DNA from: Xenorhabdus vietnamensis
Lineage (GTDB): Bacteria > Pseudomonadota > Gammaproteobacteria > Enterobacterales > Enterobacteriaceae
DNA length: 64,000 nt
Reading direction: 5' to 3'
Assembly: GCF_002127535.1 (NCBI RefSeq)
Contig: NZ_MUBJ01000006.1
Location: forward strand, 7,933-71,932
Made by a program: the position numbers and the translations under genes. Shown in pieces: positions 55,067 to 64,000 of this stretch. How positions within the stretch are numbered: the first letter of the stretch is position 1; the number at the start of each line of letters is the position of its first letter. The notes under the pieces were generated by a model. It worked only from the letters and a program-made list of their open reading frames with translations, was not told where the DNA came from and did no database searches.

Positions 55067-55101
55067 GCAAAAAAAATCAGACAATTACACCATACTCATC
55101 A

Positions 55102-58100
55102 TCAGAATTGCCATCTAAAACCGACATTCATACTATTGTCCTGGTGACTGCTGGACAGCAATCCACTATAACCAAGAGTGAATGAAATGTTGTTACTTGT
55201 GTTCATCTCTGCATTAGCTTTCAACACTACGCCATCACGGGAAATCGGAACACTGCGGGTCACAAACGTCGTGTTGCTGCCACGGAATGACAAGCCAGTT
55301 GCTCGTTCAGACTCACCGTATTGATGCTGCCAACCCAGCTCTCCATTCAGAGCAATCGAAGAGCCCCATGAAGTCTGCCAGTTGTGATTGGCTCGTAATC
55401 CCAGAGTGGAGAGTGTCGCTTCAGTGTGTTGGCTGTCAGCATGGAAGGCGGCGGCGGCACCGTTTTCGTTAACTCCCTCATTGCGGAAATTGACATAAGC
55501 CAGATTAGCGAATGGTTCCAAATTCACAGCCCCTGCCGATAGAGGGTAAGCAAGTTCCGCAGATAATTGCGATGTACGCCCACTGTATTTCGCATTCTCA
55601 TTGTCACGCTGGCTGCCATAGCTGATAGAGCGGGTGGTATCAATACGATGCCACGTGAATCCGCCATTGGTGCGCAAAACAAAATCACCAAACTGACGGT
55701 CACCATAAAGAGCAAGATGATAGTTATTGCTGTCAGCAGTCGCGCTGTTACCACCATCAAGAGATGTGCGGGTGTAGCCAGTAGCTATACCGAGACGGCT
55801 GTATTCATCTATAAGGGCATCCGCGCCTAGGAATACTCCGTAGTTGGAAGCCTGATAGCCGCTCGCATTTTCTGTACCAGAAGCGTGGCTCCATGCACTA
55901 AGCAGTCGAACCCATACACCATTATCATCTCCATGAATATCAGGTGAAGATGAACGGCCTTCGGCCTGACTCAAACGAGAATTTAAGGTATCGCGTAAAT
56001 AGCGACTGTCATTCACCAACAAGGAAGCAACATCGGCGTGGATCTGCCCATCAAGCTGGCGGATCGCATATCGGGCTTGTTCCGCAGAGCTGCTGGTCAG
56101 GATACTTTCGTAGACTGGATTACCGATGCCAAGGGTATCAGCAGCAGTTGCCACAGAACGCTCATTTTGTGTCTTAGCTACATCTGCAAAAGCGGTCTCA
56201 TTGCGTCCGACATGGAGAATGACGTTACTAGGCTGATAAGACAATTTAGTGCCAAGGAAGAGATAATTCGGAACGACGTTATCAAAGTGGCCGTTGATAT
56301 TCTGCTTCGTATTAAGAATATCGTATTGCTGACCAGTCAGGCTTCGTACTTCTTTAAAGGAAAGCAAATTTCCTGTATTTTCAAGGGAAACGCTAACCTT
56401 TCCGCCATTGAGCTGAGCACTTTTTTCAACCTGAATGTTGTCACTGCGCCCATCAGCGGCAATTTCAACAGCGTAATGAGAACCCGGTTCAAAGGTAAGT
56501 TGTTCAGCGACTTTAAGTGTACCAATAGAGTTCCCCGGTGCAACAGTTCCGCCACTCTGTACATTGAGTGTACCAACCGCACCATTCCCACCAAGAACAC
56601 CACTTTCCATTACCGAAACGGTGGAAGAGACGCTGCCACTGACATTCAGCAACCCCTGCTTGACCAGCGTTGGGCCAGAATAGGTATTCTGACCACTGAG
56701 GACCAGCGCACCTCTGCCTTGTTTAGTCAGCCCGCCATGACCGTTAATATCATTGCTCCACAAATCCAGAGCACACTGACCAGTCTCACAGACACGTTCA
56801 GTCGGCTTGCCTTTATCTAGCACAGCGCCGACACCCGGAATATCAGCAATAAACTGACCGTTGCCGTAGGCCACACCATCAGGATCTGGAGTACGGAATT
56901 TTTCAGGAATATCTTCTGCGGTATAGAACATACCGGGGCCATTTATCGCTTTACCGAGGTTAATCAATCCCCAACCGTAAATTTCATCAATCCCCTTATC
57001 TCCCATATCAGTCGCCGTAGTAAGCAACACGGAAGACACTTGAGCTCCGGTCATATACGGGAAACGCTCCATCAATACCGCAAGACTACCACCAGCATGT
57101 GGTGCGGCCATAGAAGTACCACTGTAACGAGCATATCCAGTAGTAACGTCATCCACTTTTCCGCCAATGATTGAGCTATAAATTTTACTACCGGGCGCAC
57201 TGACACAAAAACTGGCAGTATAGCCACAGCGCGAGGAAAAGCTACTGATGGAATAAGGCACGCTATTGGTACTATTCGGATCTTGCTGCAAGCTAGCGAC
57301 TGTTAGCCAGTTTGGTACAATATCTGGCACAAACCAGGCCAGACCAGCAATGGCATCCGGATTACTGTAATTCTTACTATTACCCGCGGCAAAAATCGTC
57401 ACAATGCCACTGCGTGCAGCATCAATTGCCCCCTGATATGCACCACCGGGTTTTGTACCCAAAATTGGTTTTATTTCATCGAACTGCTTTTGCGCCTCAG
57501 CTAAGGTAAAGTGAGCTGCTTTCGGATCGCTACCGCCATCCTCAAGTTTCTTATCAATACCGATCCCCCAGCTATTGTTAATAATACGGGCACCGCTGTC
57601 TATCAGTGCATTCCAACCAGCTTGGTAAACGCCACCATCATTGCCTAAGATGATGCCATCTTCGGGGCCGGGATCGCCGTTATCAGCACCGATTATTTGG
57701 GCGTTATAGGCCACACCATGCATTGCTTTGCCATCTCGGCTACCTGCTGCAATACCTGCAACATGGACGCCATGATCGCCTAAAGTGCCGCCTTTATCTA
57801 TGGATGGTGAGCCGTCATAACGGAATGAATCGCCTTTTTTCACCTTAATATAAGGATCGGTATATTCACGTATCCCAGAGGTAACTAAGTTGATAACCTT
57901 ATCTTTTCCCACAAACTCAGGATGCTTGGCATAAACGACCTGATCAAATATCCCCAGCTTGATCCCTTTACCGGTATAACCTCTGGCATAGGCTTCATCA
58001 GCATGAATGACACCAAGTCCCCATTCAGCCAAAAACTCACTGGAACGCCAGGTTGCAGGATCACCAAGCCGCCCTTTTTCAACATAATTTTCCGCATAAG

Positions 58101-58233
58101 CTCCAAAGCTGGCTGCTGCCAGACAGCAAGCTATGGCGTGGTAAAGTATTCGTGGCTGGGTTTTGACCGATAAACGCGTGGTAGTCAGGGTGCTCCGAGG
58201 TATTCTGTGTCGCTCATTCATCTTAGTTACCAT
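55102..58233 (-). CDS. Subtilisin-like (S8) serine protease autotransporter
   Basis: This 1043-residue protein is exported by the type Va route. It has a long signal peptide (~1-47, cleavage after AYA). The S8 catalytic triad is visible: Asp in GIKLGIFDQVV (~96), His in DHGVHVAGIAAGS (~154) and Ser in SGTSMAAPHAGG (~372). A PATR-type passenger repeat follows (GGLTKQGRGALVLSGQNTYS, ~505), then a beta-helix linker. A C-terminal barrel (~780-1043) ends in the aromatic FRWQF typical of outer-membrane proteins. Relatives include Ssp of Serratia and SphB1. It could process surface proteins or attack host proteins. Two ATG codons (58233, 58221) are possible; the ribosome site is weak. Confidence 0.93.
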   Translation of the reverse strand: MVTKMNERHRIPRSTLTTTRLSVKTQPRILYHAIACCLAAASFGAYAENYVEKGRLGDPATWRSSEFLAEWGLGVIHADEAYARGYTGKGIKLGIFDQVVYAKHPEFVGKDKVINLVTSGIREYTDPYIKVKKGDSFRYDGSPSIDKGGTLGDHGVHVAGIAAGSRDGKAMHGVAYNAQIIGADNGDPGPEDGIILGNDGGVYQAGWNALIDSGARIINNSWGIGIDKKLEDGGSDPKAAHFTLAEAQKQFDEIKPILGTKPGGAYQGAIDAARSGIVTIFAAGNSKNYSNPDAIAGLAWFVPDIVPNWLTVASLQQDPNSTNSVPYSISSFSSRCGYTASFCVSAPGSKIYSSIIGGKVDDVTTGYARYSGTSMAAPHAGGSLAVLMERFPYMTGAQVSSVLLTTATDMGDKGIDEIYGWGLINLGKAINGPGMFYTAEDIPEKFRTPDPDGVAYGNGQFIADIPGVGAVLDKGKPTERVCETGQCALDLWSNDINGHGGLTKQGRGALVLSGQNTYSGPTLVKQGLLNVSGSVSSTVSVMESGVLGGNGAVGTLNVQSGGTVAPGNSIGTLKVAEQLTFEPGSHYAVEIAADGRSDNIQVEKSAQLNGGKVSVSLENTGNLLSFKEVRSLTGQQYDILNTKQNINGHFDNVVPNYLFLGTKLSYQPSNVILHVGRNETAFADVAKTQNERSVATAADTLGIGNPVYESILTSSSAEQARYAIRQLDGQIHADVASLLVNDSRYLRDTLNSRLSQAEGRSSSPDIHGDDNGVWVRLLSAWSHASGTENASGYQASNYGVFLGADALIDEYSRLGIATGYTRTSLDGGNSATADSNNYHLALYGDRQFGDFVLRTNGGFTWHRIDTTRSISYGSQRDNENAKYSGRTSQLSAELAYPLSAGAVNLEPFANLAYVNFRNEGVNENGAAAAFHADSQHTEATLSTLGLRANHNWQTSWGSSIALNGELGWQHQYGESERATGLSFRGSNTTFVTRSVPISRDGVVLKANAEMNTSNNISFTLGYSGLLSSSHQDNSMNVGFRWQF

Positions 58234-58426
58234 CCATTATTAATTTGCAAAAATACCAGTTCTTATGTTTTTTATTATGTAGGCGGGTTGAAACCATCAC
58301 CTGCATCACCTAAACACACCATAAAATGCCACATTTCATTAGTAGTCATTTAATGATTTTTTAATAAAAAAATAACAAAAAGTATTATTTTGAAAAATTG
58401 GCGTGGTTCTTTCTATGTTAAGCGTG

Positions 58427-58452
58427 ACGGCGTGGTATTGAGACCACGCCGT
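58427..58452 (+). terminator. Hairpin between entS-like and autotransporter genes
   Basis: A perfect 10-bp GC-rich stem ACGGCGTGGT / ACCACGCCGT has a 6-base loop, with GATTTGTTT on the plus side. It probably terminates the minus-strand siderophore transcript despite a poor T run on that strand. The remaining 58234-58508 region is AT-rich; the autotransporter promoter must be here but no consensus is clear. Confidence 0.5.
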
Positions 58453-58508
58453 GATTTGTTTAACTGTGGGATACTTTTGCTAATGATCGCAGGCGGGCTT
58501 CATACCCA

Positions 58509-59795
58509 TTAGTTATCACTTTGCTTAGCTTCACTTTCTAAAGGTTTTTTTTCTGATAATGGCATACTGCCGCGCAATGTAGAATGGCGTAAAGGTTTTG
58601 CTACTGCTGCAAGCAACAGGCAGGTAAGTGCAGCAAAAGCCCCAAACGAAAAGACGGTCATTACAGGAGACAACAAGCGTCCCATAAAACCCAGCCCCAA
58701 CGCTCCCAAAGAATCACCACTAACATCTTGTGCAGTAACAAAACTGTTCACCCGCCCCAATAAGTGATCCGGCGTATGGCTCTGAACAAGGGTAAATTGC
58801 AGTAAGGATGCAAACGCATTCAAATATCCATAACAAACCAAGACAAGTAATGCCAGAACGATATTTGTGACAACTCCCAGTAGGGATAAGGTGATAAAGG
58901 AGCACAGTACACATACAACAAGCAGAACTCCTGATCGTGAGCTTCGCCCTATCCATCCACTGGTGAAAGCACCTAACATAGCTCCCAAAGGAACGGCGGA
59001 ATACATCAGGCCAGTCGCTGACGGCCCTTGGTGATATACTTCCTGAGATAATGCAGGAAACAGAATGCGAACCGCTCCTGCGATACTGAGCAGCATCCCC
59101 ACCAATATGACACTGCCCACAATTTTATGCTGACAAACAAATTTCACCCCGCTTACCAATGCACTGATCGGATGCTCTTTATTGCTTAGCTGAGGCTTCA
59201 TTTCCGGAAGCCTCATCAGGGGTAATAATGTGGCTAATGTACCGATTGCTGCAACGGCAAAGTTCCATCCTGGCCCACCAGCAACAATAATAATACCTGC
59301 CAATGCCGGTGAAATAATGGCACCTATGCGAACAGTAATCATGCTCAAGGCACCTGCAGCGGCCAGATTTTCCCGCCCTACTAAATTGGGGATTGCCGCC
59401 ATTAACGCCGTCATCCCCAACGCACCAAAAAAGCCATCCCAGATAGAAAGAAAATAGAGCATATACAATGATGGCGAATCTAAAAATGCGTTAAAGCTCA
59501 ATGCCACAAAACCGATACCACAAGTGCCACGGGCAAACAAAATAAGTTTACGCCGATCATAACGGTCAGCCAGTATTCCCCCCAGAATTAACCCGATAAA
59601 CATACCGACTCCATCCAGTGCAACCACAATTCCTACCTGTAAGGTAGATCCCGTCAGAAACTGCATCTGGACAGGAACACCAACTGTCAGCATTCCCAAT
59701 GCAAAGACAGATAACATACGGGCAACAAAAATGGCTCGGAAATGCGCATTATTTCTGAGCAAACTAAAATCCAAAAAGAGTGATGAACTGGCCAT
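58509..59795 (-). CDS. entS: EntS-like siderophore exporter (MFS)
   Basis: This 428-residue protein has 12 membrane helices of the major facilitator superfamily. It is close to EntS: MFIGLILGGILADRYDRRKL, LFARGTCGIGFVALSFNAFL, WDGFFGALGMTALMAAIPNL, VGRENLAAAGALSMITVRIG and LLGRVNSFVTAQDVSGDSLG are conserved. EntS exports enterobactin from the cytoplasm. Here it lies 90 bp downstream of a catechol-siderophore-type NRPS on the same strand, so it should export that product. The C-terminal tail is hydrophilic. Confidence 0.88.
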   Translation of the reverse strand: MASSSLFLDFSLLRNNAHFRAIFVARMLSVFALGMLTVGVPVQMQFLTGSTLQVGIVVALDGVGMFIGLILGGILADRYDRRKLILFARGTCGIGFVALSFNAFLDSPSLYMLYFLSIWDGFFGALGMTALMAAIPNLVGRENLAAAGALSMITVRIGAIISPALAGIIIVAGGPGWNFAVAAIGTLATLLPLMRLPEMKPQLSNKEHPISALVSGVKFVCQHKIVGSVILVGMLLSIAGAVRILFPALSQEVYHQGPSATGLMYSAVPLGAMLGAFTSGWIGRSSRSGVLLVVCVLCSFITLSLLGVVTNIVLALLVLVCYGYLNAFASLLQFTLVQSHTPDHLLGRVNSFVTAQDVSGDSLGALGLGFMGRLLSPVMTVFSFGAFAALTCLLLAAVAKPLRHSTLRGSMPLSEKKPLESEAKQSDN

Positions 59796-59852
59796 AATGC
59801 TCCATACGATGCGATGGCGTTAAACGCGATAAAGTTACTTGCGGTCTTGTTT

Positions 59853-59920
59853 CAACAGGCTATTGTTTTCAACAGGCTATTCTTCTCAACAGACTATTCT
59901 TCTCAACAGACTATTCAGCA
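59853..59920. repeat. Four tandem 17-bp repeats across the NRPS stop codon
   Basis: Four copies of a 17-bp unit (CAACAGRCTATTSTTYT-like) run from 59853 to 59920. The stop of the NRPS gene (59886-59888) is within the array, so the repeat forms its last ten codons. Since 17 is not a multiple of 3, gain or loss of a unit shifts the reading frame at the C-terminus. Confidence 0.85.
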
Positions 59921-62900
59921 GCGGTCCCCACTGTTTCAATGAAACAGGAGAAAGGATATCTGCATGTTCACAATCTTGCCGATAGACCTTCAAATGGCGA
60001 ATCCAGGGTGCCCATGTCTCTTCGACATCCAAATCAGGAGGCAACGTCCGCTCAGCCACAAATAACGTGGCTTCACCATCATATTTTTGGTTAACGGCAG
60101 ATAATAAACTACGAACAGCGTCTTGATAGTTAGCCACAATATCCTCGAACATTGCCTGTTTTTCCTTGCGCAGTTGCGGATCACGCTCATCTTCTGTCGT
60201 CGCCATAAACTCCGCCTGTTCACGGGCAATTTCTTGTTTGGCTTCCTCTTCGCTTAACCCTCCCCAATCCTGACCTTCCGGGGGATAAGCGTCCAATAAT
60301 CCTAAGAAAACGACTTCTTCCCCTTCCTGCTGTAAACGAATCGCCATTCCCTGAGCCAACATTCCACCCAGAGAATACCCCAGCAAGCAGTAAGGCCCAT
60401 AAGGTTGGATATTCCGCAAAGTCGCCAAATGACGTGTGCACATTGCATCAAGGCTGTAACAATCAGCAATCACGCCATGAGGACGAGGGGACTGTAACCC
60501 GATAATCGGAAAATCCCCCTCCAGATAACGCAACAGCCCACTGTATTGCCAGGCAAAGCCCGACGCTGGGTGTATACAAAACAGCGCTGGCCCAGAGCCT
60601 TCCCGTAACGGTAAAACCTCTCCCATTCCACTGTTTTCAGCCAAATTTTTCTTCTGTTCATCCGTGAGTTCATCAATTGCTCGTTCAGCAACCATTCGCT
60701 CGGTAACCAATAATGCACTCAATTTTTCTACACTTCGCGCGACTATGATGTTGCCAACTGAAACATGATAATTAAAGCGTCGGCGTATTTCGGCTGCCAG
60801 ACGCATTGCCAGCAACGAATGCCCTCCCAGAGCAAAGAAATCATCATCAGCCCAAACAATTTCACACTCTAAAATTTCGGCAAATAACTTAGCTAGCTGA
60901 CTTTCTAAACCAGCTTGTGGTAACCGGCCTGCCGTTAGTTTCTCTGGCAACGGGAGAGCCTTGCGGTTCAATTTTCCATTTGCACTCAGCGGGAAATTTT
61001 CCTGTATTACATAGCTGACAGGCAGCATATAAGCTGGCAATCGTTTCATCATCGTTTGTTGCAGTGCGGCAATATCCAATGTCACACCTGATTGAGGAAT
61101 CAGCCAAGCAATCAGCTGACGTGCATCGACATTCCCCATTGCCTGACCTGATTTACCCAACTCGCGTGCAGCGACCGCGGCCTGAGCTATTCCGGGTTGT
61201 TCCAGTAAAACTTGTTCAATTTCACCCAGTTCAATACGCTGACCACGTATTTTTAATTGCTCATCACTGCGCCCCAGATATTCAACTTCACCATCTTCTG
61301 ACCAGCATGCAATATCTCCTGTTCGGTACATCCGTTCGCCAGATGCAAATGGATCAGCCACAAAGCGGCTGGCTGTCAGATCGGGTCGGTTCAGGTAGTT
61401 TGTCGCCAACTGAATTCCGCTGAGATAGAGATCACCAGCTACTCCAATAGGGACAGGGCGCAACCAAGGATCTAAAATACGCAATTGGGTATTCCATACC
61501 GGGCGGCCGATAGGCACTCCAGAGCTACTGCAATGCGCCAATGCCTCGCCGAATGCCGGTTGCCATGTCACATCCACCGCCGCTTCCGTTGGCCCATAAA
61601 GGTTATGCAAAGGTGCCGCCATCAATGTCTGATAGCGATGCGCCAGTTCACATGACAAGGCTTCACCACTACAGAAAACCCGTCTCAGGCTATGGCAGAA
61701 CGGCGCTTCTTGTTCTCGTAACGCTAATGAGTCAATTAAAGTTGCCAGCATTGATGGCACAAAATGCAATGTCGTAACATTGTAATCATCAATAAGTTGG
61801 AGAAGCGCTATAGGATCGCGATGTGCTTCTGGCGGTGCCATCACTAATTGGGCGCCTGTCATTAAAGGCCAGAAAAACTCCCATACAGAAACATCAAAAC
61901 TACATGGTGTTTTCTGCAATACCACATCATCCCCTGTCAATTGGTAAGCTTCCTGCATCCACAATAAACGGTTAATAATAGCTTGGTGGCTCACCATAAC
62001 CCCTTTGGGTTTTCCCGTAGAGCCAGAAGTGTAGATAATGTACGCTGTATGTTCAGGCGTCACATTGGCGGCAGGATGGACAGGCTGCTGTGTTTCATTC
62101 GCCAGTTTATCCAATAACAGTTTATCCAGTAACAACAAAGGCGCCTGATTGGCAAAACGTGCCCGATGTTCACTTTCCGTAATTACTAATCGAGGTTGGG
62201 CATCTTCCAGCATGATGGTCAAACGTTCATCAGGATAACCGGTATCAAGAGGCAACCATGCAGCTCCCGCTTCCAAAATCGCCTGTAACGCCAGACTCAG
62301 CCGAACCGAACGTGATAATGCAACGCCGACAATGTCCCCTGTTTGTACCCCCGCTTCAATTAGACGATCAACTAACAAGCGAGTTTGGAGGCGCATTTGC
62401 TGGTAAGTCAGACGATGATGGCAATCCAACAATGCCAAATCGTCAGGTGTTTTTCTTGCTTGTTCAATGACAGCCTGATGAAGTGTCCCGGAAGGGATAT
62501 CATGATAAGTGTCATTGATTTCCTCAATGAACGCGACCTCATCAACCGATTGCAAAACCCACTCACGCAGTGCAATCTCGGGCTGTTCAATTAATTGTCG
62601 GATCAAAAGCAGTATGCGTTGTGCCAAACGCTCAGGCTGTTTAACACTTTCACGATATTCCATCAATAGACGCAGACGCTTACCCGGCAACACCAGCAAT
62701 GTTAAAGGATAATGGGTATAACCACGGTTATTGACACTCTGACAGGCGATGTTTTGGATCTCTTCTTGATTCTGCTTCACTTCCGGATAATTTTCGACCA
62801 CCAACAAAGTATCAAAAAGCGTGCCAGTGCCGGCAATTTGCTGGATTTCACCCAACCCAATATTGTCATGTTCAATCAATTGGATCTGCTGGGTCTGTAG

Positions 62901-64000
62901 TTTTTCTAGTTGTGGCAACAGAGGTTGTGCCATATCTAGAATAACCCGAACCGGTAAGGTATTACTAAACAGCCCAACATGCTGGTCTAGCCCGTCAGTC
63001 TGCCCAAACCGCCCTGAAACCGGGGAACCAAAAACAACATCAGGCGAGCCGCTGTGAATACTCAATAGCAAAGACCAAATGCCTTGCATCAGAGTATTAA
63101 GGGTTAAACCGCGTTGCTGGCACAGGCCGATTAACTGCTGTTCCATCGCTGGCTCGAGTAATACTTCAAGCTCCTTAACCTCACCAGTATGGTGTTGTTC
63201 ACCGAACAAACATGTTGGTTGAACATTTTTCAATACCTGTTGCCAACATTGGCGGGCAGGCTCTGCCTCTCGCGCCAACAATTGTCGAACCACGTCTTGA
63301 TAACGTCTTTCAGGTTTATTTATTTTAGGTTCATGTAAGGCCTGTTCGCCCTGATTCAGCAATGCCAAAAGGTCTTGCACCAGAATAGGTGTTGACCAGC
63401 CATCAACGATCAGATGATGGGCATTCAGTAATATCGTATGGCGTGAACTTTTACCGTGGCGAACCAGCAATGCATGTAACATCGCTGCTGGCTGCTGGAA
63501 GAGATCTCGCGCAAGTTCTGTTTTCTCCAGTTCCCGCAACGCCATCTCTTCCTCTTCCGCTGTTAATTCAGGCAGTTGATGGAAATCGAGCGTCCAATAA
63601 TCTTTATCATCAGAGATGAGCGGTATCAATTGCAGTGGAGAGGGGTATTGCTCAGTATCAAATTTCGCAGCAAGCTGAGGATGATGCCGGACTAAAACTG
63701 ACAACGCCCGACGTAATTCAGCAACGGTCAATGACCCGAACAGGGAAAGGCGTGTCAATGAATTATAACTGCCATGTTCGGTGGCTGTTTGTGCGTGGAA
63801 TAATAATCCTTGTTGCAATGGCAGCAACGGTAATACCGCAGATAATGGGCCATAACGTTCGGTCAATTGAGTCAGATCGTTTTCCTCAAGCTCTGCCAGC
63901 CCAGTTTCTGCGGCGACTAACGTTGCCATAGCCTGTAGGGGCTGCTGTCTGGCAAACTGAATTAGGCACTCAGCCGCCCATGCCATACCTTGATGTAATT
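59886..64000 (-). CDS. EntF-like siderophore NRPS, terminal module C-A(Ser)-T-TE, 5' end beyond the window
   Basis: The frame is open to base 64000, so the protein is longer than the ~1366 residues counted from the internal ATG at 63986. The visible order is: a linker; a condensation domain (LPLLPLQQGLLFHAQ, and HHLIVDGWST near ~190); an adenylation domain (YIIYTSGSTGKPKGVMVSH ~680); a thiolation domain (DDDFFALGGHSLLAMRLA ~1050); and a thioesterase (GYSLGG ~1200). The residues at the ten specificity positions read D-V-W-H-F-S-L-V-D-K, the serine code of EntF. The TE closely resembles EntF. The linker before the C domain suggests another module upstream, so the product may be a DHB-amino acid-serine catechol siderophore; that is inference. 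Confidence 0.93.
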   Translation of the reverse strand, partial: LHQGMAWAAECLIQFARQQPLQAMATLVAAETGLAELEENDLTQLTERYGPLSAVLPLLPLQQGLLFHAQTATEHGSYNSLTRLSLFGSLTVAELRRALSVLVRHHPQLAAKFDTEQYPSPLQLIPLISDDKDYWTLDFHQLPELTAEEEEMALRELEKTELARDLFQQPAAMLHALLVRHGKSSRHTILLNAHHLIVDGWSTPILVQDLLALLNQGEQALHEPKINKPERRYQDVVRQLLAREAEPARQCWQQVLKNVQPTCLFGEQHHTGEVKELEVLLEPAMEQQLIGLCQQRGLTLNTLMQGIWSLLLSIHSGSPDVVFGSPVSGRFGQTDGLDQHVGLFSNTLPVRVILDMAQPLLPQLEKLQTQQIQLIEHDNIGLGEIQQIAGTGTLFDTLLVVENYPEVKQNQEEIQNIACQSVNNRGYTHYPLTLLVLPGKRLRLLMEYRESVKQPERLAQRILLLIRQLIEQPEIALREWVLQSVDEVAFIEEINDTYHDIPSGTLHQAVIEQARKTPDDLALLDCHHRLTYQQMRLQTRLLVDRLIEAGVQTGDIVGVALSRSVRLSLALQAILEAGAAWLPLDTGYPDERLTIMLEDAQPRLVITESEHRARFANQAPLLLLDKLLLDKLANETQQPVHPAANVTPEHTAYIIYTSGSTGKPKGVMVSHQAIINRLLWMQEAYQLTGDDVVLQKTPCSFDVSVWEFFWPLMTGAQLVMAPPEAHRDPIALLQLIDDYNVTTLHFVPSMLATLIDSLALREQEAPFCHSLRRVFCSGEALSCELAHRYQTLMAAPLHNLYGPTEAAVDVTWQPAFGEALAHCSSSGVPIGRPVWNTQLRILDPWLRPVPIGVAGDLYLSGIQLATNYLNRPDLTASRFVADPFASGERMYRTGDIACWSEDGEVEYLGRSDEQLKIRGQRIELGEIEQVLLEQPGIAQAAVAARELGKSGQAMGNVDARQLIAWLIPQSGVTLDIAALQQTMMKRLPAYMLPVSYVIQENFPLSANGKLNRKALPLPEKLTAGRLPQAGLESQLAKLFAEILECEIVWADDDFFALGGHSLLAMRLAAEIRRRFNYHVSVGNIIVARSVEKLSALLVTERMVAERAIDELTDEQKKNLAENSGMGEVLPLREGSGPALFCIHPASGFAWQYSGLLRYLEGDFPIIGLQSPRPHGVIADCYSLDAMCTRHLATLRNIQPYGPYCLLGYSLGGMLAQGMAIRLQQEGEEVVFLGLLDAYPPEGQDWGGLSEEEAKQEIAREQAEFMATTEDERDPQLRKEKQAMFEDIVANYQDAVRSLLSAVNQKYDGEATLFVAERTLPPDLDVEETWAPWIRHLKVYRQDCEHADILSPVSLKQWGPLLNSLLRRIVC

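Noticed and set aside
56038-56820. 260-codon open frame on the plus strand
   Set aside because: It lies fully opposite the intact S8 autotransporter, has no domain logic and arises from that gene's codon usage.
1-64000. CRISPR array
   Set aside because: No series of regularly spaced direct repeats with unique spacers was seen; the only short tandem array is the 17-bp repeat without spacers.

Overview
The window looks like a chromosome segment of an entomopathogenic or host-associated Enterobacterales, most likely Xenorhabdus/Photorhabdus-like. The reasons are the gene repertoire (Rhs/VgrG effectors, an invasin-like adhesin, a subtilisin autotransporter and a siderophore NRPS), the moderate GC backbone and the low-GC cargo. 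The genus is an inference; no rRNA or other strong taxonomic marker is present.

Region by region. (1) 1-7161, plus strand: an orphan type VI secretion effector island with the end of vgrG, a frameshifted Eag/DcrB-type adaptor, a 1544-residue PAAR-Rhs protein with an HNH-like C-terminal toxin, its probable immunity gene, and then a displaced toxin tip with a SUKH immunity gene. (2) 8505-51852, almost all minus strand: the conjugation, replication and partition backbone of an integrative conjugative element (ICE) of the SPI-7/PFGI-1 type (MPF-G). From the att end the order is parA, dnaB, parB, a DUF2857 gene, a STY4528-type gene, [ars island], TIGR03761, topB, a DUF3577 gene, ssb, [Abi / PrpF / hydroxylase cargo], a Ner-like regulator, pilL-N (TIGR03748), TIGR03759, TIGR03765, traD, TIGR03747, [ParA-like cargo], RAQPRD, TIGR03758/03745/03750/03746/03749/03752, an extra gene, TIGR03751, the virB4-like ATPase, [invasin and duplicated module], TIGR03757, TIGR03756, TIGR03755, a small membrane protein and a TraG-like protein. 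(3) 51922-51969: a 48-bp piece matching the 3' part of a tRNA-Phe gene, which I read as the att repeat ending the ICE. Relaxase, integrase and the other att are not in the window and would lie to the left. (4) 51970-53460: a graveyard of remnants (IS3 transposase, AlaX-like, holin-like, brnQ 5' end). (5) 53463-64000: chromosomal genes for an NSS sodium symporter, an S8 serine-protease autotransporter, an EntS-like siderophore exporter, and the last (serine-activating, C-A-T-TE) module of an EntF-like NRPS that runs off the window.

How the genes work together. The ICE backbone genes are tightly packed, often with 1-13 nt overlaps, and should be co-translated to build the mating apparatus. The four internal cargo sites break this pattern with AT-rich, often oppositely oriented genes. 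The typical type IV pilus genes (pilM-V) are missing between pilL and the TIGR03759 gene, while a large inverse autotransporter sits inside the transfer operon. I suggest, as a hypothesis only, that this adhesin helps mating-pair contact. The insertion site next to virB4 was re-used: TIGR03757 and the 5' part of TIGR03756 are present twice around a 263-residue gene of unknown function. The ars island is bracketed by two near-identical 20-bp palindromes and carries a resolvase scrap, which suggests it arrived as a unit.
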